This document shows, piece after piece, positions 23,994-37,389 of a stretch of DNA of 64,000 bases. This stretch comes from Tetrahymena thermophila SB210. Lineage: Eukaryota; Ciliophora; Oligohymenophorea; Hymenostomatida; Tetrahymenidae. The stretch covers positions 558,001-622,000 of the forward strand of contig NW_002476534.1 in the NCBI RefSeq assembly GCF_000189635.1. Direction: 5' to 3'. The notes beneath the pieces are model-generated. The model was not told the DNA's origin, did no database searches, and saw only the letters and a program-made list of their open reading frames with translations. The stretch's first letter is position 1. The number at the start of each line of letters is the position of its first letter. Made by a program: the position numbers and the translations under genes.

Positions 23994-26099
23994 TCTGTTT
24001 TATTTATCCATTTAACTTATTCGAAATATAAAATTTAATAATTTAATTAATTGCTTTATTATGCTTCTACAACGATATTATCTACAATTTAATGCAAATG
24101 CTAATTAAGTAGCTTAGAAATTAGATTAAATTTCGTGCTTATTTCTCAATATAATCATCTATTTTATTCATTAAAATTGCATAAAATAGATTGAAATTTA
24201 TCTCAATAACAAATAAACTTCGAAACTAACACTTTGAAAGAGCTCGAAAGCCACTCAAATTCAAAGTTAAATCACTTAAGTATCTTAAGAAATTTGGTAC
24301 TATTTTACTTCATTTATTCAAGAGAATTTGTTTTTAACAATCACCTTATATTAAACTTAAAGATAAGTTTTGCTCATACATTTTAGTAGTACATTTAGAA
24401 AAGAAAATGATACTTTCTCTATCTTAGCAGTAAATAAAATTTTTCTATACCAAAATCTTTTAATAACTGGTAATATTTAGGAGTTTTGTATTTTTTTCTA
24501 TACATTTTAGCATAAAATTGTTCTATTTTTAGCTTTAACATGGTTCTACACACTAAAATTGCATAAATTAATTTGTATAATATTGAAGATGTTAAAAGAA
24601 TAGCAAATCATTTTCGTTTTTGGTATTTAAAAAGTCTTATTGAAACAGAAAAAGTATTCATAAAAATAATCAAATTTTACAAGTTTAAATTATTTAGAAA
24701 AGTTGTGAGTTTCTTTGTAATTTTTAAGATCAAATAATAATTAATTTTAATCTATAGTGATTATTTAAGATAGATCATAATTTAGATGAGTTTTAATATT
24801 TCAAATAAACTTTATTTAAAAAACAATTTTATGTATTGAATTTTTTTTAATAGCATAAAAATAAAATATTCATTAATAAAATAGATAAATATTTTTCAAT
24901 AAATTAAAAGATTGAAAATAAATTAACTTTACTTGACATATTTATTCATTTATCAAATAAAAGGAAAACATAATTTTTTTTATTTCAAATAAAGCTTTTA
25001 TAGATTTTTGGAATTTCCCTAAGGATATTTTTTAATCAGTGGAATTTCTATTAATATTTATTTAGAAAAATCATTAATATTCTTGTTATGTTTTTTCTCA
25101 GAATTTATTAAATATAAAGTATTGGTGGTAAATTTTGTCATCAGTAGAATAATTCAAAGTTTTGAATTTAAAATTTTATTTCATTAATTTTCCTTGTTTG
25201 TAAAAATTTGTTTACATGTTAAAAAATGTTTCAATAAAATTAAATGTTGAAGTATTCATATAAAAATAAATATCATTATTTACATATTTAACCTTATTTT
25301 TCATACCGTAATACCTCAAAAAGCCCTCCTACTTACTGGAATACTGAGGAATGGATCTTTTTTTCCAAAATTAATTAATATTTTCTTTTAAAATAATTAA
25401 GCATGTTGATAATATTAAAAAATTATAAAATAAATATTTTTTAATAAAAAGCAAAATAAAATTATTAAATTAAATAATTAATCTATTTTATAGCAAATCC
25501 AGGAATTAAATTCTTAATTCTCCACATCCATAAGAATTTAATACCTAAATTTGCTAAAATAAAAACTTTTTATTTCAAATATTACACATAGGTTTAGTAT
25601 TATTAAAATGAAGATTAAAGTATTTAAATAAACTAACTCATTTACTTTAAAGATAGATACCATTTTATTGTCACAAAAATAAGAAAGTAATATTTACTCT
25701 ATAAATTTTTTAATATGAGTGAAATATTTGCTTTTATAGCAATTTATTTTATGGGAAATTTAAATCAAATCATAATAATTACTTGGTAATTCATTTATCT
25801 GTTGATATTTTTAAATTCAGTAAGTTATTAGCATTAATTAAATTTTAAAGTAAATAATATCAAAAAAATAATTTTCTCATATTTAATTTCTATATTATGT
25901 TAAAATAATTTTTCAAAAATATGATTTTAATAAATAATATAATTATTGTATAAAATTTATATGATTTACAATCAAATTAATTGATATTTTTTATATTATT
26001 AAATATAGTGTATATATGAAATATTAATATTTTTAAGATTAAACAAGTTTTTACTATTTAAAATATGAAATGATAAAAAAAGAGAGTGATAAAACCCTA
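23994..26099. other. long AT-rich spacer with repeat copy and a GC island
   Basis: 2.1 kb between two minus-strand genes. It contains the second copy of a dispersed repeat (25377-25544) and, just left of it, an unusually GC-rich patch at about 25304-25356. No gene is supported. Confidence 0.55.
25377..25544. repeat. dispersed repeat, copy 2
   Basis: It shares both ends and much of the middle with 19045-19239, with small deletions. The unrelated flanks on the left (GC island here, AT-rich there) mark the repeat boundary. Confidence 0.7.
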
Positions 26100-26558
26100 T
26101 CACTCTTCCTTGATATCAGAATACATTTCATCTCTCATTTATATAAATGTATCATATGCTTCTGTTCCCATTGTTTCTATATATTATTTTCCTTCTTTCG
26201 TTATGTATCTGCCTTTGTTATCTAATATTACAAGAGTTGGAATGCCCATGACTCTATAAAAGCTATAAAGATGTTTTATGCGTTGTTAATCATCAAAAGG
26301 CATTGCTAAGAATGGCATGTGTTTATAATAGTATAAAAACTCTTCTTTATTTTTATCTTTGCTAACAAAGAATACTTCCATTTTTTTACTATCTTAATTG
26401 ATATCTTGATAAAATTTATTTAATCTAGGAGTGAATAATCTGCAAGGTCCACACCAAACAGCACTAAAATAAAGTCCAATTAATTCAATATTCTCGAGTA
26501 CAGAACTGCCTACTTCCTATTCCTTGTTAAGGAAAGTTTCTCCTAAAAATGAAAGCAT
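26100..26558 (-). CDS. thioredoxin-like protein (nucleoredoxin/tryparedoxin type)
   Basis: A single exon of 153 codons (152 residues). The redox-active motif WCGPC sits in the context LIGLYFSAVWCGPCRLFTPR near residue 36, followed by the thioredoxin-fold segments MEVFFVSKDKNKEEFLYYY, MPFLAMPFDD and the cis-proline MGIPTLVILDNKG. The order WCGPC, then a VFVS-D-type strand, then a mid-domain YY..MPWLA-like helix is typical of nucleoredoxin/tryparedoxin proteins, which reduce disulfides in the cytosol. There is no signal peptide or membrane segment. The C-terminus (TEAYDTFIQMRDEMYSDIKEE) is acidic. ATG 26558 is the first in frame and gives a normal family length. The gene stands alone, divergent from the giant gene at 27559. 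Confidence 0.9.
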
Positions 26559-27558
26559 TTTAGCTAGCTTTTTTTTCAAAATAATTTTAAATTATAACTT
26601 TAAACTTATTAAACAAATTTATTTTTTATGATTAAATAATTCTGATCAATCAATCTTTTATTTGTTCATTATTTGCAATATCTTTAAGAAAATTCTAAGA
26701 AATAATAAGATAAAGAGTTTTTAAAGACTTCTTTTTTAATAAATTTATGTTTTAGTAGTAATTATTTCAACAGCTAAAATACTGAAATAGATAAATAAAT
26801 AAATATTAATCAAGAAAACAAGCAAGGAAATATTCAAAATTAGATGCTTCTATTTATCATTTTATTTAAATTTATTAAAAATTCTATTTTGTTTATAAAT
26901 TTTATTTTGATATTATTTTATTTTGTTTTAATATTTTTTCAAAAAAAATTCTAAACATTTTTTAAAAACTCATAATTATTTTATAATGATAACAAATTTT
27001 AGTAGAAAAAGGATTATTTTGATTTTTTTAAATATTTTGATTGATGAAATAAAGCGTTTGATTTTTAAGATTTGTTTATATTTATTTTAACTTTTTAAAG
27101 AATGAAATATCTTTTTAGATTTCCTTATAAAATTATAAAATGAAAAGAATGAATTGATTTTTTAATTGATTGATTAAAGAAAAGAAAGATAATTCGCACA
27201 AATGAGTTTCTTTTTATAATTTATATGACAATTTTTTAAATTCAAAAGATAGTAAATGCAGAATTTTTTTTTTTCAGAAATTTAATTGAAATTTTTTAAT
27301 AACAAATAAATGAAATATCCAGCTAATTTGATTATAAAATTTGATGTGTAGGGTTTTTGTTTGTATGATAAAAGAAATGCTATTAAATTTATAATAATAA
27401 TAATAATCAAATAAACAAATTTTAATTGTTTTGATCAATCTTAGCTACCAACAAGAATATTTTAAATATTAATATAATTATTATAGTGGATTAATCATAT
27501 ATCACTTGCTGATTTTATATAGCAAAATCATTAATAATTCTTGAAGAAGTAGTTGAAA
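26559..27558. other. divergent promoter spacer
   Basis: 1 kb between the thioredoxin-like gene (-) and the giant gene (+). AT-rich with T runs; no gene or clear motif. Confidence 0.6.
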
Positions 27559-30500
27559 ATGAATTTTTTTTAGCATAGTAATGAGCCAAGAAGTTCTTTA
27601 AGCAGCGGATTATCTTCGTCTTCTTCATAGTATAGGACTTCATTCTTAGAAGAAACCCCTAAGCATTAAAATTTAAAAGATGAAAGAATAAGAAATATTA
27701 AAAGCAAATTATAAAGCATACCTTCTTAGAATAACAAATACGACGACAATAGCATAAATTTATTTAATATTCAGCATTCTTCTTTATCAAGCCAGTCTTA
27801 TACTTCATAGAATTAAAATATAAATAATATCAACTTGCTTTAGAATCCACTTTATTAATCTAAGTCAAACTCTAATAATTTTATTTAGCCACAACAAAAA
27901 TCATACCTCGGCACACAAGTAAATATGGAAAGGAAATAAAAAGCTTAAATAAGAGGATCAATTAGAAGCGAAAATGAAGAGGAATAATCACTAATTAGTA
28001 TGAGAGAAAAAAATGCTCTCTTTTTTGAAGAAGATGAATCTAGAAGAAGGTATTTTTAATTAATTAATTAATTAATTAATTTAAATTTCAAGTATGTTTT
28101 TTTAGAAAATTTGATTAATATTTTCAAATTAATTAACTTTTTCTAAATATTTTCACTATATTTTTCCTAATAAATTAATAAAATCATTTTTAAATAAATT
28201 AATATATCAATGAAGAAGTTTCACACCATCTTAGTCTTAGTCAAGTTCTAATGAATCGTTTACTAAAAATCAACATGCATAAAAAGCAGGAGGTTTTTTT
28301 GGAAATAAACTGTAAGAAATAAAGCTTCGAAGGTTCCAAATAGACGCAGCTAAACTCATTATTGATAGATTGGTTAAAGTATGCTACAAATCTTTCAATG
28401 ATATTTATGAATACTCTTAGAAAAATAAAAATAGAAACAGCTTTAACAATCCAAATATAAACAAAGCATCAAATCAGGAATATTTTAAATAATAAGCAAT
28501 ACAAAATAATGCTGAGAAAAGTGATAAAGATTTGAAATTAAAAATTGTTAACAATAAAACAAATTAGTTGTAGAACTCCTCATCATTATCTCATCTTCAA
28601 AAAAAATTTGAATAGGATATTTGCTTGAGCGATAGAAAATAACATTCAAACAGCTAAAATATCATCCAATAACAATCATAAAATTAATTAAATGAAATAA
28701 ATTTCACAAATTCTAAAAATAAGTCATAATAAAGTCAAAATAATTCTCAATACTAATCAGATAACCTTAAAATTAATGATAGAAAACTCAGTATTTAAAT
28801 AAATCTATAGAATTCTAAGCCTTTATATCGCCATATAAGTCCATGTGATAGATTAAGCCACTAAAATACAACTTCATCTTAAATTTCTACTAGAAACAGA
28901 AATGTCTCATCAATTATTACGAACAATAATAGTAATACAATATAAAATAACAACAATAATAATTATTCGAGTAGCAGCTTTCATTTTTCTATGAGTCAAA
29001 ATAATAATTTTAATTGCTCTCCTAGTGGCTAGTTTGGTGTTAGCAATAATTACTAATAAAATTAAAATTAGCAATACTTTTAATAATTGTCGAACAGCTT
29101 TAATAATTTAGAATCTAACTTAAGAAGAGCGAGCAGTCATGAGAATAAAATGATTTTAGTAGATAACAGCTTTGAAAATGGATTTAGAAGATAAAAAAGT
29201 TCAGAAAAAATCTAATTAATAAATAGCACATAATGTAATTCTTAAGAGAGAAATACAAATAATTCAACATTTTCAAAGATGATCCAGCAATTTAAATCAA
29301 ATAACAATAAAGGAGGTCATTAAGTTTAACAAAATGTTAAAATAAACAACGAAAATAATTCTTTATTCTCTCACAAGACGAGCTCAGGTTTTTAAAAGCA
29401 AAATAATAGCAGTAACACCACAGATAATTAGTATTTAAGACCAAGTCCATAAAGAAAAAGCACTGGCGGATACATACAAAATAATGTTTCTATTCCAAAA
29501 TCATTTCTCGATTCAAGTCAAAAACCTTTATAAAGACAATCTCATTCTTCTCAGCATCTTAATTCTTACTTTCAAACTTCCTTTTTCAAGCAAAATATAA
29601 ATGAAGATTCATCAAACAGTTAGCATAACATTCATAATTAAATATAAAACTAATCTCAAAATTAAGATAAGCTCTATGAAAACTGTCTCACAGAGTAAAG
29701 TTTTTTTAGAATGAGTACAAATGGCACAAGAAATCCAACTAATAATAACGGAGATCTTTTAAGCGTAAGAATTAACACAAATGAATCTAACAACTATAAT
29801 TTTGCTAACACGTACACAAACAGAGGATCATACAGAGAAAGTGAGTAAACAAGTGATATTTAATTAACTAGCTCATTTTAGAAAAGCATTAATAATTAGC
29901 TTAGACAAGAAATAGAAAACAGAAGATCCTTCAAAAATTAAAAATAAGACAGCTTAGATTGCATATTCGATGATCTCCCTCACAAAAATGCTAAAAAGGG
30001 AGGAAGTCTTATAGAATGTGAAGAAGAAGATGAAATGAAAGTTTCATCAATATAAAAGTTAAAATAAGAATTTAATGAAATAATAAAATCTTCTTTCTAA
30101 AACGAAGTAAAATCATCAAGTTTCAAAAAAGAAGAACAATAGAAAATAGTTTAATCTACGTAAGTTTTATTTGATTTTTTTTTAGATTTCTTTAATTGCC
30201 TATATAAATCTATTGAAAAAAGCAAAAAAATATGGTTATTGATTTAATTAAAATATTTTTCATAAATAGATTTAAATAAAATTAATCAAGCAACCAACCT
30301 ATAAGATTTAACATCTAATAAGCTTAAATAGTTTTCTATGATTGAAACCGTTTTTATCTTAAAAATTATATTTTTTTGATATAATTTTTACTTAAAATTA
30401 GAGAAACAATTTTTTAATTTAGAAATAAGGAATTTTATTTTAAATTTTTCAAAGCAAAGAAAATATTTTTTGAGCAAATAATTTTTTTAAATAAATATCA

Positions 30501-33500
30501 TTTTTAACTTTTTAGTTTAAAATGATTGGCATAAGCTAATTTGTTTAATAATTGATATTGTAAAGAATACATTTTAATTTTTGTAAATAAATAAAAAACA
30601 CTTAAAAGAAATAGGCTGATAGAAAAAATTTATTTTTGTATTTTATGAAAATAAAATATATTTTTTAATAACTTTAGGTCTAATAGAGTCTCTTTTAATA
30701 ACGAAAATGAAGAATAGAATAACCACAATATTTATAATTAAAATAATATCTTAAATAGAAATAACAATATTAATAATTCTACTGATTAAAATCAACAAAT
30801 AGCAAATCAAAATAGTGAATAAAATAATATCAAATAAAAAATATAAGATTAATTTTAAGCATAGCTTATTAAATAATAATAGTTATCTATCGTATAAAGA
30901 GGATAGCAAGATGAAAGGAGCTGTATTTCTGCTAGAAATAATACTAGTGCTTTTATTGTTGAAAACCTTCTTAACTAAGAAGAAGTAAAAAGCTTTTCTT
31001 GCTATGATGAAGATTTGATCAAATAGCAAGATATTACTATTCAATAACTAAGCACAAAAAATTAAAATGTAGTTGCAGAATAATCAAATTTCAAGGTATT
31101 TTGTTAAAAACTTAATAATAAATTATCTTTTATAATTATTACTTTTATTATTTATTTTATAGGATGATCTAATTTTCGATAAAACTGTTCATTCGTTTGA
31201 TTTCAATCTAAGCTTAAGAGAGAGCGAAAATAATCTTAAGTAAAAATTAAACATGCAGCAAGATTTAATTTAGTCTCCCAATCAAAATTAAGCACATTCA
31301 AATCAAAATACATCCTAAAAGCGCTAACTGAACTTACAAGATGAATAAATTGAAATAATATAAGAAAATTAAAATATTTAAAATGAATAACATTTTGATA
31401 ACATTTAATAAAATATTTCACAATTATAGAGAAAGGAAAATGTTCAATTTAATGGATCGTTTGGGAGATTAAGTGTAGACTCAACTCCTCGAAATAATGA
31501 AGATGTGCCTTAACTAGATAATTCTAAGAAACCACTTTCTTACTTTGCAAGATAGCAATCAGATGAAGAAGTAGATGGAAATTAAAATGAAATCTTTTTG
31601 CAATAAAATAGTCCAGATAATTAAATAAATAATCATTTAAATTAAAATTAAGAAAATTTAAATTTGAAGGCAGTATAACAAAATGCTTCAAATAAGTTTA
31701 TGTAGCAATAACAGTAAAATATAGAGGGAGAAGAAGGTGATGAAGAGAGCAGCAGATTTAGTTTTGAATTAAAAAATACTCTGGACGAATTTTAATCTTA
31801 ACATCATTTGGAACAGATTTTGTTTAATTAAAATAACCAAACAACAAACGAAGACATTAGCATTATAGAGAAAAACAACAAAAGCAACTTTAGCATTTTT
31901 ATAGATAAAAATGATAGAAATAACATGAGTATTTTTAACAGTAATAATGAAGAGCTGCTAAATACTGTTACAAATAGTTAAATTAATTTGTAGCAGCACA
32001 ATCTAAATAACTAACATGATAATATTCTCATTGCTTAATCCTTCCCATACTCTTCAAGTGGTCACAATTTTAATAAAAATGAGGTTTAAGATTTTAACGA
32101 TATTAGCTTTGATTAAAATTAACACCATTTAGTTGAAGAATCTAATAAAAAGTAATATTTTGAAAATACCAAAAAAGCATATTAGGAAGACAATAGTTAA
32201 AGGCATTTTGGGGAAACTAAAAAGTAATTATTTATGGACAGTAACCATCATCTCACATAGAGCAATGATAGCAATGATCAAAATAATGATGCAAACTTAA
32301 TGATTATAACTTAAATCATTTAAGGTAATTCCTTATCATAAGAATGTTTAAGAGCAAATTAACTAAAATAAAAAGAAGAGGGTCTTGAAAAATTCAAACA
32401 AAAAATATATTTTAACGATTTAAATGAAGCTGCTTAAAATTAATAGGTAGATTTATTTGATGATGAGTAAATTTTGTTTGAAGCAAATGAATTTACTCCT
32501 CCTAGACAAAAAAAGAATAACCCTATTAATTAATATCCTATGCATTCTAATGCTGAAAGCAGTCCTATCATAGACAAAGAGATAGTTTAAGGTGGATTAG
32601 GTTTAAAAGTGTTTGAGTTTAGCTTGAAGATGTAAACTATTTTGAAGGCTATTCAGATGAAGAATGTGAGAGAGAGTTTTATATCGATAGTGATTTATTC
32701 TTAATTAAAAAGCTATTTAATGAGTGCATATTAATAATAATTATTACAGTAGCAGCTTTAAAACGATCAGCTTCAGGCTTAAAGAGTAGCTCAGATTTAG
32801 AATATACCTTATTACTATTAGAGCTAATTTAGCACAATATATGAATAATAAAACGAAACTTGCAGCGATATTCATTAACCACAATCAATTAATGCCAGTA
32901 AGTTACTCGACTCAAGAAGTCTTTATGACTCAAAGAGCTTAGAATAATTTAATTTAGAAATGAATAAAGTCACAGTATTCAATTCATTATAATTTACTTA
33001 AAATTAAATCTAAAATGCTTCCTCTTAACATATCACTCATTCATCCATTATTGAGAGTAATGTAAATAATTCACAAAATACTACGATCCAATAGCCATCT
33101 TAGAACATGTAAAATGTTATGGTAACTTAATAATACAATTGATAAATAGTTAATGATTATTTATATTAAAATAGCATACTGAAATTGTTACTGAGATAGA
33201 TTCTAATGATAACGGCATCAAACAGTTCTGGGGATTGAGCATAATTTCATCTAAATTACAAAACTAAGTACTTAATTAATTAATTTAATTCTAAATTACT
33301 AAAATTTTAAATATTTTTTTATATTTTAAGTTAAAATAGGCATTTAATTGTTGGAAAAATAGTTTAAAAATCAAAGAAAATTAAAATAAAATAAACAATT
33401 TAGCAAATGATATTTAAATTTGTTCTTAAAATCAATTAAGAGATGCATTTGATATCCTTAAAAAAACTAATTATCATGAAGATGCTCAAAATTTTAGAGT

Positions 33501-36092
33501 TAAAATAATCTAACTTTCTCAAACTCTAGAAAGGTTAAAAAATAGTTTCATGAGACAAGCTTTCTTGAATTTAAAGATAAATTCAATTTAAAGAAAAGCG
33601 ATTTTTGAATAATAAATGAGATATAGTTTGCATTCGGTGATACAAATAGTTTCTAATGCTTAGTAAGATAATATTATTTGGTCTCTTTAATAACTAAAAA
33701 AATAAACAATTAACAAAACAAAGCTAATTAATACTATGAATAGAATATTTAAGTAAAAGGTGAATTAAAGATTTTTAGATAAATTAAAATAGGTCTTCGC
33801 CTTAAAGAAAAGAAGAGAATTTGCTTTATAACCTGTTTTATTCAATTATAGAAGGTTTAAAAACTAGCTTTTATCTAAATACTTAGAAAGATGGAGAATG
33901 CAACTTTATCATAAGTCAAGTCACTTTGATAAATTCACTGCACTGTCTAACTTGTCTAACATCTTTAAATAAAATATTTAAACTTCAATTTAGCTGGCAT
34001 ATAAAAAGATTTAGTTGAATTCTTTAATATCTACAAACAAAGAAAAGTTTTTGAAAAATATCTTATTACAAGTTCTAATCCATGTAGAAAATAAGAAAAA
34101 AGAATAAAAATAAATAGCATTTGAAAAAATTGTTAACCTATATACATTTAAGAAGCATAGGGAATCTGTCTTATAAAATTTAATAAAATCTAAAATTATA
34201 AAGGAGTAACACAAATACTTTCATTTATTTTATAAGAGAGTTTATGAAAACAAAAACCACGTTTAATTTATTAAGACGGGAATTAAGAGTTTATTATTGA
34301 TGGGTTAAATTTTGTAAGGAAAAATTAGCTAAAATTTACTTTATGCCTTTAAGTCCATCCAGTTTTTTAATTTAACTAAAAGAAAAATAAGTAGTTAATC
34401 TTGCTCAACAATCGATTTGTTAAATAGCGAACATGAGAGCATAAAATAGACTTTAAAAAATTTGAAAAACAACTTGCAGAAAGTTAAAATTGAATCACTC
34501 ATCAAAGGATTCTCTCATGCGCACTAAAAAATTCAATATAATTTGCAAAAAACAGCTTTCAGGTAAATTAATTAATTTTAATGTGAAAATAATTTTATTT
34601 GTTTTTAATTAGAAAAATATTACAAAATTGCAGATAAAAGCAAAAAATATGCAAGGGATTATCAGTTTTGTAAAAATTTTAAGATGAATTAACAAAGAAA
34701 AAGTAGAAAGTCTGCTTTGCTAGATTAAAATATCTAATTTAAGATAAACTCTAGCTTAAAAAAAATTAGAAATCATAAAAATAAATATTTTGCATTTTCC
34801 TTAAAACTCTGTTGTAAAAGAAACTATAAAACTAAAAAAGAACAGCGCTACTTCAAATTAAAGAAAGAGCTGAATAATACGTTTAGGATAAAAGTAATTT
34901 TTATTTCATTTTTCAATAATAAATATATTAAATTTGTTAATTTTTCTTAGGAGATAAAAAACTTATTTATACAGAAAGCTCAATGTTTGTTGTAAAATGT
35001 AAATTATTACTTGGTACACTCGACAGAATTTTCAAAAAGAATTTGTATTAATATCCATTTTAGTTGATATATGGATGTTAACCTTAAAAATATATAGCAG
35101 CATTGTAATTTTACTAAAATATTGCAAATTAAGCTTAAAAAACAAATAACCTGAACCAAAACAAAAAGTAGAAGACTTAATTTAATCAAAATTAGTAGCA
35201 ATAAAACCAGGTTCAAAAAAACTTTCATGCATCAAACCTGCTAAATTTAAGTAAAAGTAAGAGTCCTATGAAAAAAATATAAGAGCAACATAATGTAAAG
35301 CATGAAATAATCAAAAATCTAGTAAACAAAAATGATGAATAATCAAAATAACAAAATTCTCAAACGAATAACAACAATAAAAAAGACTAACTTACAAGCT
35401 AAAAGGGCAGAGTAAACTAAAATTTATTAAAAGCCCAATAAAATTAAATTTAAGCTCAAAATGATCAAGAAAAAAATAAACCTAAAACCTCCTAATCACA
35501 AATCATCCCTAGTTAAAATCGCAATTAAAACAGTTAGTTGTCTAATATAAATGCTTTTAAAAGCTAAATAATAACACCAACTAATTTAAATTAGTAAGCT
35601 CAGTCTATGAATAATATAATTTATTAAGGATTTAGCTTAAACTAAATTGAAAGTAATGATAAAGTTGAAGATCTAAGCTTGAGCAGTAAAGGAAAATGTA
35701 TAACTTTTGGAGGTAGCAGCAGTCCTAAACAAAGAGATTTCTAAAATAAATAAAATACTTCTATACCAAATATAAATAATATCAGCAATTTTATGTTAAA
35801 CTAGAGTCCTAATAGCACTGAAAGGATTATTACGTCTTCATCAAATATTAAATCTCCTTAAAATAGTAATTCCAATAAACAATAAGTAGTTTATGACATA
35901 TAAAAATAATAACAACATTAAATTAATTTAAATAGTAATTAAAAGCAACTACCTTACTTTTAACATAACAGAAACTATAGTAGTGGAAGTATTCCATCTT
36001 CCTTACCTATAACAAATACTTCAATGAACTAATCTTCCTCAATTATTTTATACAACAGCAACAACACATAAAATTAAAATTAGTATAACTGA
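27559..36092 (+). CDS. 2519-residue low-complexity protein with C-terminal helical repeats
   Basis: Eight exons (27559-28049, 28216-30159, 30678-31095, 31163-33121, 33175-33267, 33331-34562, 34613-34893, 34951-36092) join to a frame of 2520 codons ending in TGA. Residues 1-1600 are S/N/Q-rich with a few acidic clusters (EECEEEDEM-type) and no recognised domain. Residues about 1600-2160 are strongly helical, with spaced aromatic/leucine motifs such as QAFNCWKNSL, DAFDILKKT, QAFLNLKI, YLERWRMQLYHK and FHLFYKRVY, interrupted by K/R-rich linkers. This spacing recalls Sfi1-like centrin-binding repeats of basal-body or cytoskeletal proteins, but I cannot confirm the family. The last 350 residues return to Q/N/S-rich sequence. 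Intron 33268-33330 has an alternative acceptor at 33339. The 518-bp intron 30160-30677 is unusually long for this window. Confidence 0.75.
30160..30677 (+). other. long intron in giant gene
   Basis: 518 bp, GTAAGTTT...ACTTTAG, phase 2, much longer than the typical 50-130 bp introns here. Both flanking exons are open and the frame is restored by splicing. No further exon was recognised inside. Confidence 0.7.
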
Positions 36093-37389
36093 AAGCAAAA
36101 AAATAAAATTAAATAAATATTTAATAATAAAAATAATACATCTAAAATGCTTTAAAATATTTCAATTAAATATGCATACTAAATAAATAAAATAACTAAC
36201 TTGCAGTTAATTAAAATATTATTTAAATAAAACTGTTTTATTTATATCATAATCCAATTATTTGTAATAGTTATAAGAACAATTATCAGTAAATAAAAGT
36301 ATAATTATTTTTTATATAACTTTTTATTTTGCATCTCTTTTACAAGCTATTCATTATCTTAATAAATAAAAGGTTATTATTAAAACCAATTAGATCTGAG
36401 TGTTGGATAACAAAACAAAAAATTAATTATTAAGTGCTTGTTATATTTTAAATCAATCATTTTTTGTATTTATCTATCTATCAAATGCTTTAAGAAAAAT
36501 TTTTCAATTAATGAAGACTTGTAAATTAAATTATTTTAAATGTAATGAAACTAAACTACTGTAAAGATAATTCAGAAATTTCTACAAGTTACTAGGTATT
36601 TAGTAAATTTTTCATAATTCTATTCAAATTGAATTATAAATAATTAAATTGGCCTAATTAAATTTAAAATATTTTTCAAAGTTTAGATAAGAATTTTATC
36701 TTCATTTTTTAAAATACACTTAATAACAAAAGAATGAGAGTTAATATAATATTATCAATTTAAATGTATATTCATTCATAAATTAAAAAGTAGAATGGCT
36801 TGAATAAACTATGATTGAGATACAAAATAAAAGCCTAAATTATTTTTATTTTTTGATGAAAATTCTAAAATTATTAATTAATTAATAAAAACTCTAAAAA
36901 CTTGTTAAGTGTTTCTTATGATTGATTCCGAGGTATATTTTGTTAAAAATAAAACCTCAATAATTTTTATAAAGTTCCTCTTACTATTTACAAGTTTATC
37001 TGGTTTTATGGAAATTAAAATTTTTATCTTTAGTTAAATCACTTGCCTATTATCAATATTTAATCGTTAGGATTGACAAAAAAATCTATATTTATTTTTT
37101 AAGTCTTTACATAGTTAGTAATGAAAAATATTAATTTCCTTTTTTTATAATAATGATTTATTTATAATAAATAATAAGTTGTTTACTTTCATAATATTTT
37201 TTATTAAAAATGTTTATTTTTACTCGTATTAAAAATACCAAAGCAGAGAGCAAATTATTGATTATCATACATAATTTATTACTTTAATGTACAAATTAAA
37301 ATTATTAATATTTGGGAACTAAAATATAATTAACTTAAAATCATTTTTATCTGAGTTAGTAGCTAGTTGGTTTTATTTATTTAACTCAA
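36093..37389. other. AT-rich spacer between convergent genes
   Basis: 3' flanks of the giant gene (+) and the kinase gene (-). No supported feature. Confidence 0.6.
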
